Made by a program: the position numbers and the translations under genes. Under the pieces are notes generated by a model, which saw only the letters and a list, made by a program, of their open reading frames with translations, was not told where the DNA came from and searched no databases. From the NCBI RefSeq assembly GCF_021043365.1, contig NZ_JAJNDU010000001.1, positions 372,001 to 436,000 of the forward strand: 64,000 bases of DNA, read 5' to 3'. Positions 36,469-45,155 of the stretch are shown here, one piece after another. Source of the stretch: Sphingomonas sp. IC-11 (GTDB lineage: Bacteria > Pseudomonadota > Alphaproteobacteria > Sphingomonadales > Sphingomonadaceae). Within the stretch, counting starts at the first letter, position 1. Each line of letters opens with the position of its first letter.

Positions 36469-36642
36469 TCAGTCCCGGCCCTTCAGCCACAGGAAGACGG
36501 CGGTGCCTGACCCGACGGCAAGGCCGGCCAGCAAGCCGATCGAGGGCTGCCCAAGCAGCAGCCCGACGATGGTGCCAACCATCAACGACATGGCGAGCAG
36601 GAAACCGCTCGCGGATTTGGAGCGCTGATCGGGATCGGACAT
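36469..36642 (-). CDS. Small two-span membrane protein
   Basis: A 57-residue protein: a polar basic N-terminus (MSDPDQRSKSAS), then two hydrophobic helices (GFLLAMSLMVGTIVGLLLG and IGLLAGLAVGSGTAVFLWL) and a KGRD tail. Overall it resembles AtpZ/AtpI-like small membrane proteins but no ATP synthase genes are near, so no function is assigned. The ATG at 36642 is chosen because AAAGG precedes it at eight bases; a GTG at 36660 is also in frame. It is convergent with the S24 gene, nine bases away. Confidence 0.7.
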   Translation of the reverse strand: MSDPDQRSKSASGFLLAMSLMVGTIVGLLLGQPSIGLLAGLAVGSGTAVFLWLKGRD

Positions 36643-36794
36643 GCGGCGGGCCTTTGGCACGGCTCACGCCAAAGCGCTACTGTTGCCGCGTTAACCCTTG
36701 CCGTTCACCGGGTGATGGTTGTTCCGTTCTAGTGAGGCCGCGACAACGACATCGCAGGCCGTTCTTGCCCCATTTCTACCTCGCTGACCGCCAT

Positions 36795-36974
36795 ATGGTG
36801 GCCGATGCGTCTTCATTGATGCGCTCCTTTGGCGCCTATGCCGCGGACGAAGCCGCCCTCCGCGCAGAGCGCAGCCGATCGGTCGGCAATGTCGTTCACT
36901 TCTGCCGCTGGCGGCAGGTGGAGCGGCTGGTGCGGCTGCTTGAGACGGATAAGCCCGTCGGCACGGTGCATTGA
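36795..36974 (+). CDS. Small conserved soluble protein (59 aa)
   Basis: The product reads MVADASSLMRSFGAYAADEA, then RAERSRSVGNVVHFCRWRQVE and RLVRLLETDKPVGTVH. The core VVHFCRWRQVERL with a single Cys resembles small proteins I associate with sphingomonads, of unknown function. The ATG at 36795 begins this conserved part. It stands between the small membrane gene and tamA, and stops about 50 bases before the tamA start. Confidence 0.65.
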   Translation: MVADASSLMRSFGAYAADEAALRAERSRSVGNVVHFCRWRQVERLVRLLETDKPVGTVH

Positions 36975-37022
36975 GGGCAAGCGGCATTGCCGCTGGCCGT
37001 GCAAGGGCTTAGGGCGGCTGGA

Positions 37023-38960
37023 ATGTACGGGCGGGGCGGGCCGATCGGCGCGGCAGGTCTGATCGCGTTCCTCGCCGCGCAGCCCGTTGCGGCGCAACAA
37101 ACCGTCATGCCCGATGCGGAACCGGCGCTGGATCCCACCGCGCCGCTTGCCGACATGCCGGACATCGGCGTTGCCTGGCCGGAACTCACACCCGAGCCAT
37201 CGGGCACCGAACAGGCGCGCGCCGCAACGCTCGGGGAGACGCGCTATGGCTGGCGTATCGAGGGGCTGGACACGGCCGGCACACCCCTGCTGCGTGAGCG
37301 GTTTTCGGCGCTTTCGGTGCTGGACCAGAATGATGCCGAGCCGGCCAACGCGGCGCAGATCGATCGACGCGCGCGCGAGGATGCCGCGCTGCTGGTCACG
37401 CTCCTGCGGGCCGAGGGCTATTATGATGCCGAGGTCGAGCCGCGCCTCGAAACGGTCGAGGGGCGGCCGATGGTGGTTCTCAGCGCCAGTACCGGCGCGA
37501 TCTACCGCCTGAAGGACGTGACCATCGCCGGCGTCGAAGCGGCAGGGGACAAGGCCGCGGCGCTGCGCGATGCCTTTGGCGTGAAGGCACAGGATCCGGT
37601 GAACGCCGACAAGATCGCAGCCGGCGAGACGCAGCTGCGCGTGGAGGTCGGCGAACAGGGTTTCCCCTTTGCCACTATCGGCGACCCGGTTGTGACGATC
37701 GACCGCGAGGCGCGGACTGCGACGCTCGATGTGAATGTCGATCCGGGCACACCGCGCGTCTTCGGTCGGATTCGCACCAACCCGAACAATCGGGTATTCG
37801 GGGCGGATCATGTGCAGGAGATCGCCCGGTTTTCGCCCGGGCGGCCCTATTATGAGCCGGCGCTTGCCGATCTGCGCCGCGCGCTGGTGCAGACCGGGCT
37901 GGTGTCCGTCGCCGAGGTGAAGCCGGTACCCGGCGCCACGCCGGAAACCGTGGACATCGACGTCCGGCTGGAGCCCGCGCCACCGCGCACCATTGCCGGC
38001 GAACTCGGTTATGGCACGGGCGAGGGCGCACGCGTGGAGGCGAGCTGGACCCACCGCAACCTGTTCCCGCCGGAAGGAGCGCTCACGATCCGCACGGTGC
38101 TCGGCACTCAGGAACAGCTGGGCGCGGTGACATTCCGCCGCAACAACTTCCATGCACGAGACCGCGTGTTGACCGCGCAGATCGCCGCCGCGCACACCAA
38201 CCGCGATGCCTACGAAGCAAACACCTTCTCGCTTTCCGGTAGTTTGGAACGGCAGACCAACATCTTCTTCCAGAAGACGTGGACCTGGTCTCTTGGCGCG
38301 GAACTCGTCGCCACAGATGAGCGGGACGTTATCGTTTCCACTGGCGAGCCGCGGCGGCGGACGTTCTTCATCGCCGCGGTTCCCACCAGCCTGACTTATG
38401 ATGGCTCCGACGACCTGCTGAACCCATCACGAGGCTTCCGCCTGGGCGGGCGGTTCAGCCCGGAGTTTTCGCTTCAGGGCGCAGCCTTCGGCTATGCCCG
38501 CACGCAACTGGATGCCAGCGCTTATACGCCGATCGCCGATGGCGTGGTGCTTGCCGGTCGCCTCCGGATCGGGACGATCCTGGGGGCGCCCCGCGATGCC
38601 ATCGCGCCATCGCGCCGCTTCTACGCTGGAGGCGGTGCCTCGGTTCGCGGCTATGGTTACCAGTCAATCGGACCCCGCGATCCGAACAATGATCCGATCG
38701 GCGGGCGAAGCCTGGCGGAGTTCGCCGTCGAGGGCCGCATCAAGGCGTTCGGCAATTTCGGGGTCGTGCCGTTCTTTGACGCCGGCAACATTTACACCGC
38801 TGGATTTCCGGACTTTTCCGGGCTGCGCTACGGCGCGGGCGTTGGCGTGCGCTATTACAGCAACTTCGGCCCGATCCGGGTCGACGTGGGCACGCCGCTG
38901 AACCCGCAGCGAGGCGATTCGCGTCTGGCCGTCTATGTCTCGTTGGGACAGGCGTTCTGA
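37023..38960 (+). CDS. tamA: TamA-like Omp85 family outer membrane protein
   Basis: A 645-residue outer-membrane protein starting at ATG 37023, with signal peptide MYGRGGPIGAAGLIAFLAAQ and cleavage after VAA. POTRA-like domains cover about residues 70-330 (LLVTLLRAEGYYDAEVEPRLE, FSPGRPYYEPALADLRRALV) and the C-terminal Omp85 barrel runs from about 330, with GGGASVRGYGYQSIGP as the conserved lid-lock (VRGY) motif and FGPIRVDVGTPLNP near the end. With TamB it moves proteins or phospholipids to the outer membrane. TTG 36987 and GTG 36999 are alternative starts. Its stop overlaps the tamB start (TGATG). Confidence 0.92.
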   Translation: MYGRGGPIGAAGLIAFLAAQPVAAQQTVMPDAEPALDPTAPLADMPDIGVAWPELTPEPSGTEQARAATLGETRYGWRIEGLDTAGTPLLRERFSALSVLDQNDAEPANAAQIDRRAREDAALLVTLLRAEGYYDAEVEPRLETVEGRPMVVLSASTGAIYRLKDVTIAGVEAAGDKAAALRDAFGVKAQDPVNADKIAAGETQLRVEVGEQGFPFATIGDPVVTIDREARTATLDVNVDPGTPRVFGRIRTNPNNRVFGADHVQEIARFSPGRPYYEPALADLRRALVQTGLVSVAEVKPVPGATPETVDIDVRLEPAPPRTIAGELGYGTGEGARVEASWTHRNLFPPEGALTIRTVLGTQEQLGAVTFRRNNFHARDRVLTAQIAAAHTNRDAYEANTFSLSGSLERQTNIFFQKTWTWSLGAELVATDERDVIVSTGEPRRRTFFIAAVPTSLTYDGSDDLLNPSRGFRLGGRFSPEFSLQGAAFGYARTQLDASAYTPIADGVVLAGRLRIGTILGAPRDAIAPSRRFYAGGGASVRGYGYQSIGPRDPNNDPIGGRSLAEFAVEGRIKAFGNFGVVPFFDAGNIYTAGFPDFSGLRYGAGVGVRYYSNFGPIRVDVGTPLNPQRGDSRLAVYVSLGQAF

Positions 38961-41900
38961 TGCGGTGGTGGCGGTGGGCCGCCGCAGCGGTGGCGGCGCT
39001 GGTCGCAGTCCTGGCCGCCACTTTGTGGATCATCGACACTGATGTCGGCCATCGCTGGGTTGCGCAGCGGATCAATTCGGCTCGCCCCGAAAATGGCTTG
39101 CGCTTCACCGTGGGGCGCATTGACGGTTCGCTGTACGGGGCCGCGGTGCTGCGTGATGTGCGGGTGCACGATCCCGAGGGGCTGGTGTTCGCTGCGCCGC
39201 GGGCAGAGCTGGACTGGCGCCCCTTTGCCTGGCTTTCTAACCGGCTCGACATCCGGTCGCTGCGCGTTCCGGTGGCCATGCTGGCCAAATTGCCGCGCGC
39301 CCGCCCGACCGGGCGCGCTGCACCCATTCTGCCGGATTTTGACATCACCATTGGTCGGCTGGCGGTGGAGCGGCTGGTTGTCGCGCCGGCGGTGACCGGC
39401 GTGCTGCGCAACGGTCGGCTGATGGGGCGGGCCAACATTCGCGACGGTCGTGCCTTGGTCGCGATCGATGCGGTGGTGGAAGGTAGCGACGAACTGCGGC
39501 TGGCGATTGACGCCGCGCCAGATCGCAATCGCTTTGACATCGATATGCGCGCCCGCGGCGCCGCGAACGGTGTGCTTGCCCGGCTGACCGGCATCCGTCG
39601 ATCCCTGGTTGCCGACGTGAACGGCGAGGGTCGTTGGGCGGCTTGGCACGGGCGCGCCGTTGCCGAGGCAGGCGGCGTGCGCGTTATCGATCTTAAACTG
39701 AACAACCGCGCCGGCGCCTATACCCTGTTCGGCAGCTTCGTCCCCGCAAGCCTGACCAAGGGGAAGGTGCAGCGATTAACCAGCCCACGTGTGCTGGCGA
39801 ACGGTGCAGCGACGTTCACCAATCGACGCCTGGACGGAACGCTCTCCCTCCGCTCCTCCGCGCTGGCGGTGGAGGCGAGCGGCACGGCGGATCTAGCGTC
39901 CAATGCTTGGCGCAACCTTCGCCTGCGGGCGCGGCTGCTGCGGCCCGCCGCACTGTTCCCCAATATGAGCGGACGCGACGTGGAGCTTCGCGCCGTGCTG
40001 GATGGACCGTTTGCGACGGCGGCGTTCGACTATCGCATCACCGCCCCGCGCTTCGCTTTTGACGACACGGGGTTCGAAGGGGCGCGGGTGGCAGGCAAGG
40101 GCCGGCTGTCCAAATCGCCAGTCCTGCTACCCGCCCGCTTTACCGCCCAACGTGTGACCGGGGTGGGCGACGTGGCCGGTGGCATCCTGCGCAACCTGTC
40201 GGTGGATGGCGTGCTTCGCGTTACCTCCACGATGGTGACCGGCGATGACCTTCGCCTCCGCTCGGACAAGCTGTCGGGGCGGATCAGCCTGGTGCTGGAC
40301 TTGCGCAATGGCGAATATCAGGTCGGGTTGAACGGGGCATTGGGGCGCTACCTGATCCCCGGCCTCGGCGTGGTCGATGTCAGTTCACAGCTGAGAGTCG
40401 TGCCTGGGGCGGGCGGGCGTGGCACCAGGGTAATCGGCACCGGGACCGCGCAGATGGTGCGCCTGGACAATGGATTTTTCCGCAGTCTTGCCGGCGGGTT
40501 GCCGCGGATCGCGACGGCACTGGAGCGCACGCCCGACGGGATCCTTCACTTCCGCAATCTTGTGCTGACCGGCCCGTCGATACGGCTGACGGGCGATGGC
40601 TATCGCCGCCGGGACGGCACCTTTGTGTTTGCCGGAGCGGGACGCCAGTCAACCTACGGTCCGGTAACCCTGCGCCTCGATGGAAAGATCGACCGGCCAA
40701 AGCTGGACCTCGTCTTCCAGCGGCCGAATGAAGCGCTGGGGCTGCGCGACGTGCGCCTCCGGCTGGACCCAAACCCGCGCGGTTTTGCGTTCACGGCTGT
40801 CGGCGGTTCACGGCTGGGTCCGTTCGAAGGGGAAGGCGACATCCTGCTCCCGCACGGCGCGGATGCCCAGGTCGCCGTGCGCAGCCTTGCTGTCAGCGGC
40901 ACGCGGGCGACGGGCGCAATCGACATCACGGATGATGGCTTCGACGGCCGACTGGCGGTGGCTGGCGGCGGCATTGACGGCGAGGTTTTGTTGCGGCCGA
41001 CGGGTACGGCGCAGCGGATCCAAGCGCATCTGGCCCTGCGCGCCGCCCGCCTGGCGGGTGAGGCGACTGTGCGGCAGGGACGGCTTGAACTGGTGGCGAT
41101 GCTTGATGCCGCCGGCACCGACGTTGAGGCGACGTTCAATGGCACGGGCCTTCGCCGAGGCGCGCTGAGCATTGCCCGAGTGGCAGCCAACGCAAAGCTG
41201 CATGACGGCGCCGGGCAGATCCGTGCCGCGGCAGCAGGATCAAGGGGGCGCGCTTTCGATATTCAGAGCGTGATCGATGTTGCTCCCGATCGCTACAGCA
41301 TCATCGCGCAAGGAACGGTAGACCGCCGGCCGTTGCGGCTGGAGAGCCCGGCTCTGCTGACGCGGGACGGCGACGGCTGGCGGCTCGCCCCCACGCGACT
41401 GACCTTCGCGGGCGGCGAGGGGAGCGTATCCGGCCGGTTCGCTCCCGATGGAAATGCGATCGAGGCGACGCTGGCGAAGATGCCGTTGGCGGTCCTCGAC
41501 ATCGGCTATCCCGGCCTTGGTCTTGGCGGAAGCGCATCCGGCAAGCTCAGTTATGCAAGCAACAGGGGCGGCGCGCCGACGGGACGCATCGACATGACGG
41601 TGCGCGGCCTCACGCGATCCGGCCTTCTCGCGTCCTCCGACCCCATCGACATGGGTGTGGCCGGCGTGCTGACGGCAGATCGCGCGGGGTTGCGCGCTGT
41701 CGCCGCGGCTGGTGGCAAGACGATCGGCCGGGCCCAAGCGTTGCTCCGCTTCGGGGAAGGGGATTGGGTCACTCGGTTGAGCCGTGCGCAGCTGTTTGCG
41801 CAACTGCGCTACAGCGGGCCGGCGGATACCCTCTGGCGGCTGAGCCGGGTCGAGTTGTTCGAGCTCTCGGGACCCGTAGCGCTTGCCGCGGACGTTCGGG

Positions 41901-43072
41901 GCACCCTGCTCGATCCGGTGATTCGCGGATCGGTGAAGGCAATCGGGGCACGGATCGAAAGTGCAACCACCGGCACGGTTCTCAGGAATATCGAAGCGGA
42001 CGGGCGCTTCGCTGGTTCGCGCCTCGCTGTTGACCGGTTCACCGCGTCGGCAGGGCGCGAAGGTAAGGTATCGGGCGCCGGTTGGTTCGACTTTGCGGCA
42101 CGCGGCGGGATCGGACTCGATCTCAACCTGAATGCCGAGCGGGCAGTGATGATCAACCGCGATGACATTGCGGCGACGGTAACGGGGCCGCTGCGCTTCC
42201 AATCGAACGGGCAGGGCGGAACGATATCTGGGACGGTGCGGCTCAACCGCAGTCGCTACCGGCTGGGCCAGGCAACGGCGGCGAGCGCAGTCCCGCAAAT
42301 CACGGTGCGCGAGATCAACCAACCCGATGGCACGGACGACATGGCGGCGCGTCGTGCGCCCTGGCAGCTGGACATAAAGGCCCGGGCCGCGGAACAGCTT
42401 CTCGTCACCGGCCTTGGCCTGACCAGCGAGTGGTCGGCAGACGTCACCATTGGCGGCACGCCGGACAATCCCGCCATCAATGGTCGTGCTGACCTGATCA
42501 GGGGCGATTATGAGTTCGCCGGTCGCGAGTTCGAGCTGGAACGCGGAGTCATTCGATTCGCGGGTGAGGTGCCGGCCAATCCGGCGCTCGACATCGAGGC
42601 CAATGCCGACAGCACCGGGCTGAAGGCGTCGATCCGCGTCAGCGGGGTGGCGTTGAAGCCGGAAATCACCTTTGCCAGCACGCCGGCACTTCCGCAGGAC
42701 GAACTGCTGTCCCGATTGTTGTTCGGGACCTCCATCACCAATCTGTCCGCTCCCGAAGCGCTGCAGCTTGCTGCGGCTGTCGCGGCATTGCAGGATGGTT
42801 CCGGCGGGTTGAACCCGATCAATGCGGTGCGCCGCGCCGCGGGGCTCGACCGTCTGCGTATCCTCCCGGCCGATCCGCAGACCGGCCAGGGCACGTCGGT
42901 AGCGGCCGGCAAATATGTGTCGCGCCGTCTCTATGCCGAGATCGTGACGGACGGGCAGGGTTATTCAGCAACCAGGGTGGAATTCCAGGTCACGAGGTGG
43001 TTGTCCCTGCTGTCGAGCATCTCGACCTTGGGACGCCAAAGCGCCAACTTACGAATTTCGCGAGATTATTGA
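38960..43072 (+). CDS. tamB: TamB family translocation/assembly protein (DUF490)
   Basis: A 1370-residue AsmA-like protein with one N-terminal membrane anchor (WAAAAVAALVAVLAATLWII), a very long periplasmic part of repeated beta-strands (a taco-shaped groove in this family) and a C-terminal DUF490 domain from about residue 1150 (LTSEWSADVTIGGTPDNPAI, FELERGVIRFAGEVPANP, ELLSRLLFGTSITNLS). It bridges the periplasm to TamA and is implicated in phospholipid transport to the outer membrane. Start shares a base with the tamA stop. Length and organisation are as expected. Confidence 0.93.
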   Translation: MRWWRWAAAAVAALVAVLAATLWIIDTDVGHRWVAQRINSARPENGLRFTVGRIDGSLYGAAVLRDVRVHDPEGLVFAAPRAELDWRPFAWLSNRLDIRSLRVPVAMLAKLPRARPTGRAAPILPDFDITIGRLAVERLVVAPAVTGVLRNGRLMGRANIRDGRALVAIDAVVEGSDELRLAIDAAPDRNRFDIDMRARGAANGVLARLTGIRRSLVADVNGEGRWAAWHGRAVAEAGGVRVIDLKLNNRAGAYTLFGSFVPASLTKGKVQRLTSPRVLANGAATFTNRRLDGTLSLRSSALAVEASGTADLASNAWRNLRLRARLLRPAALFPNMSGRDVELRAVLDGPFATAAFDYRITAPRFAFDDTGFEGARVAGKGRLSKSPVLLPARFTAQRVTGVGDVAGGILRNLSVDGVLRVTSTMVTGDDLRLRSDKLSGRISLVLDLRNGEYQVGLNGALGRYLIPGLGVVDVSSQLRVVPGAGGRGTRVIGTGTAQMVRLDNGFFRSLAGGLPRIATALERTPDGILHFRNLVLTGPSIRLTGDGYRRRDGTFVFAGAGRQSTYGPVTLRLDGKIDRPKLDLVFQRPNEALGLRDVRLRLDPNPRGFAFTAVGGSRLGPFEGEGDILLPHGADAQVAVRSLAVSGTRATGAIDITDDGFDGRLAVAGGGIDGEVLLRPTGTAQRIQAHLALRAARLAGEATVRQGRLELVAMLDAAGTDVEATFNGTGLRRGALSIARVAANAKLHDGAGQIRAAAAGSRGRAFDIQSVIDVAPDRYSIIAQGTVDRRPLRLESPALLTRDGDGWRLAPTRLTFAGGEGSVSGRFAPDGNAIEATLAKMPLAVLDIGYPGLGLGGSASGKLSYASNRGGAPTGRIDMTVRGLTRSGLLASSDPIDMGVAGVLTADRAGLRAVAAAGGKTIGRAQALLRFGEGDWVTRLSRAQLFAQLRYSGPADTLWRLSRVELFELSGPVALAADVRGTLLDPVIRGSVKAIGARIESATTGTVLRNIEADGRFAGSRLAVDRFTASAGREGKVSGAGWFDFAARGGIGLDLNLNAERAVMINRDDIAATVTGPLRFQSNGQGGTISGTVRLNRSRYRLGQATAASAVPQITVREINQPDGTDDMAARRAPWQLDIKARAAEQLLVTGLGLTSEWSADVTIGGTPDNPAINGRADLIRGDYEFAGREFELERGVIRFAGEVPANPALDIEANADSTGLKASIRVSGVALKPEITFASTPALPQDELLSRLLFGTSITNLSAPEALQLAAAVAALQDGSGGLNPINAVRRAAGLDRLRILPADPQTGQGTSVAAGKYVSRRLYAEIVTDGQGYSATRVEFQVTRWLSLLSSISTLGRQSANLRISRDY

Positions 43073-43195
43073 TCAGCGATGGCCACCGAGGGCAGGTTTC
43101 AACGCCGCTACGGAACACCGGCGTTGCACGCACATTGCTTCGCTTGCCGGGACATGCCAATCAAGCCGCCGCCGTCACCAACTCCTCGAGGCTCC

Positions 43196-43774
43196 ATGCT
43201 CCTGCGCCCGGCGTTCTTACTTGCGATTACCATGCTGTTCTCTGCTTGCGCCGAGAAGGGGGCCGGCCCGGTCCTGTCGTCGGGTGAGCGGTATGTCTCC
43301 TCGGCATCGGCAGTCAGCGACTACCGCCTTGGCGTCGGCGACCGGGTGAAGGTCACCGTCTACAACGAACCCAATCTCACCGGAGAGTTTTGGGTGAATC
43401 CGGACGGGACAATTTCATTGCCGCTGATCGGCAACGTACCGGCCAACAATCGTCCCGTGGGGGAGATTGCGGCGGATGCGCGGGCGCGATTCGCGGATGG
43501 TTATCTGCGTGATCCGAAGGTGGCCATGGAAGTGGTGGTCTTCCGACCGTTCTACATCCTGGGTGAGGTTTCGACACCCGGGCAGTACCCCTATGTTAAT
43601 GGCCTGACCGCGATGAACGCGGTGGCGCTGGCCAAGGGGTTCACGCCGCGCGCCAATCGCGACGTGATCCGCATCCGGCGGCAGGGGGAAACCGAAGAGG
43701 TCAACTACCGGCTCACGCCCGAGCTGATCATTTATCCCGGTGATACCATCCGGATCGGCGAGCGGTTCTTCTAA
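43196..43774 (+). CDS. Polysaccharide export lipoprotein (Wza/GumB type, short)
   Basis: A 192-residue outer-membrane lipoprotein starting at ATG 43196 after a GAGG site, with a lipobox at C18 (LFSAC). Then come a Poly_export domain (YRLGVGDRVKVTVYNEPNLTG with WVNPDGTISLPLIGNV) and one SLBB-type segment (FYILGEVSTPGQYPYVNGLT, MNAVALAKGF). It lacks the C-terminal membrane-spanning helix of full-length Wza, so it probably forms only the periplasmic ring and works with the outer-membrane barrel next door. First gene of the EPS cluster, 123 bases after tamB. Confidence 0.88.
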   Translation: MLLRPAFLLAITMLFSACAEKGAGPVLSSGERYVSSASAVSDYRLGVGDRVKVTVYNEPNLTGEFWVNPDGTISLPLIGNVPANNRPVGEIAADARARFADGYLRDPKVAMEVVVFRPFYILGEVSTPGQYPYVNGLTAMNAVALAKGFTPRANRDVIRIRRQGETEEVNYRLTPELIIYPGDTIRIGERFF

Positions 43775-43788
43775 GGCCTGGCCTGGGG

Positions 43789-45111
43789 GTGTCGACGCGG
43801 GGCAACCAGATTCTTGCGCGGGGACGCCCCGCGCTGGCGTTCGCGGCAGTGGTGGCCAGCGGCGTCCCAGGCGTCGCGTGCGCGCAGGACGGGCTGATCG
43901 TGCAGCCATCGATCCCGCAAGGTTTCGATCGTGACCGCAACGTCAGCGTCCAGGCGCGGCCGCGGCCTTCCTATACGCCCACGGGTATTCACGTCGGCGG
44001 GCTGATGTTCTTTCCCCAGCTGGAAACCAGTGCGGGCGTGACCAGCAACGCTTACCTGACGCAGCAAAATGAAGTGGAGGCGCCTTACGCCTCATTGGAA
44101 CCATCACTGCGTGTTGCATCGATTTGGTCGCGGCATTCGCTCCAACTCAATGCCTCCGCGCTGCTGCGCAACTATATCGGTGAGAGCCGGCGTAACGAGC
44201 GACAGTGGAATCTCGGGGCACGCAGCGAGGTGGAGCTGGGCCGGGCCCTGACTGTCACCGGCGAAGCAAGTGCGTCGCAGAGCTTCGAGAACCAGTTCTC
44301 CGGGGAAGTCGCCTCGAACGTGGCCGCACTGTCGCGATTCCGGCGTGATTTCGTGTCCTTGCGTGGCGAATATACCAGCGGCCGCGTGCGCACCTTCCTG
44401 TTGGCTGACTATGCCGACTTCCGCTTTGCGCCTGTCAGGCTCAACGATGGCGCGTTCCGGAGCCAGGAAAACCGCAACCGGAACGTCACCCGGATCACCG
44501 GTCAGTTCGAATATGCCCGCACCCCTAGCGTCTCGCTGTTCGGGCAACTGGGTTATACAGGGACGACGTTCGACGGCCGCATTGCTGACGCCGGTGCGCT
44601 CAATTCGGACGCGGCCCGGGCGATCGGCGGCCTCAACGTTGATCTTGCCGGTCGTGCGCGCGGCACGATCAGCCTGGGTTACAGCATCCGCGATTATCGT
44701 CGATCCGGTTTCGACACCGTCGGCGGGTTGATCGCGGAAGCGCGGGTGGAGCTGTTCCCGACGGAGCGGTTCACCATCACCGCGGGCGCCCGGCGCACAG
44801 TCGAGGATGCGACGTTCGGCAATTTGACGCCCCGGCCGTTCTGGGACAATCGGATCTCGCTGGGCGGCGACTATGAGCTCCTCAACAATCTGATCTTGTC
44901 CGCGGAGGGCCAATATGCCCTGCAGACATATATCAGCGAAGACCGCAAGAATTCGACTTATCGGCTCGCTACGCGCGCCCGCTATCTGATTTCCCGTCGC
45001 ATGACCCTGGAGGGCTCAGTGAGCTACTCGGATCGGGATTCGCGCGGAGTTCAGGCCGGCAATGATGCCGGAGAGGGACGGCTCGAGGCGGGTCTCACCT
45101 ATCACATGTAA
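43789..45111 (+). CDS. Outer membrane beta-barrel protein of EPS cluster (BBP2/EpsL-like)
   Basis: A 440-residue exported protein with a signal peptide (to about residue 32, ACAQ), an N-terminal segment ending GIHVGGLMFFPQLETSAGVTSN, and a run of amphipathic strands of alternating polar and hydrophobic residues typical of an outer-membrane barrel, ending LEAGLTYHM with a C-terminal hydrophobic/aromatic pattern. It resembles the EpsL/VpsM-type barrels encoded beside Wza-like proteins. GTG at 43789 is the apparent start, with only a weak G-rich site before it. Likely provides the outer-membrane passage for the polysaccharide. Confidence 0.82.
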   Translation: MSTRGNQILARGRPALAFAAVVASGVPGVACAQDGLIVQPSIPQGFDRDRNVSVQARPRPSYTPTGIHVGGLMFFPQLETSAGVTSNAYLTQQNEVEAPYASLEPSLRVASIWSRHSLQLNASALLRNYIGESRRNERQWNLGARSEVELGRALTVTGEASASQSFENQFSGEVASNVAALSRFRRDFVSLRGEYTSGRVRTFLLADYADFRFAPVRLNDGAFRSQENRNRNVTRITGQFEYARTPSVSLFGQLGYTGTTFDGRIADAGALNSDAARAIGGLNVDLAGRARGTISLGYSIRDYRRSGFDTVGGLIAEARVELFPTERFTITAGARRTVEDATFGNLTPRPFWDNRISLGGDYELLNNLILSAEGQYALQTYISEDRKNSTYRLATRARYLISRRMTLEGSVSYSDRDSRGVQAGNDAGEGRLEAGLTYHM

Positions 45112-45155
45112 CAACCCTTCGAGCCGCACCGGCTCAAGACCGAGGCCAGACGAGC

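Noticed and set aside
36721..36735. Possible fourth LexA box near the 59-aa gene
   Set aside because: GTTC motifs occur close together (GTTCCGTTC) but not at the required seven-base spacing.
43079..43195. Longer N-terminus for the export lipoprotein
   Set aside because: A start at 43079 would bury the lipoprotein signal peptide 39 residues in; ATG 43196 has a ribosome-binding site and gives a proper lipobox.
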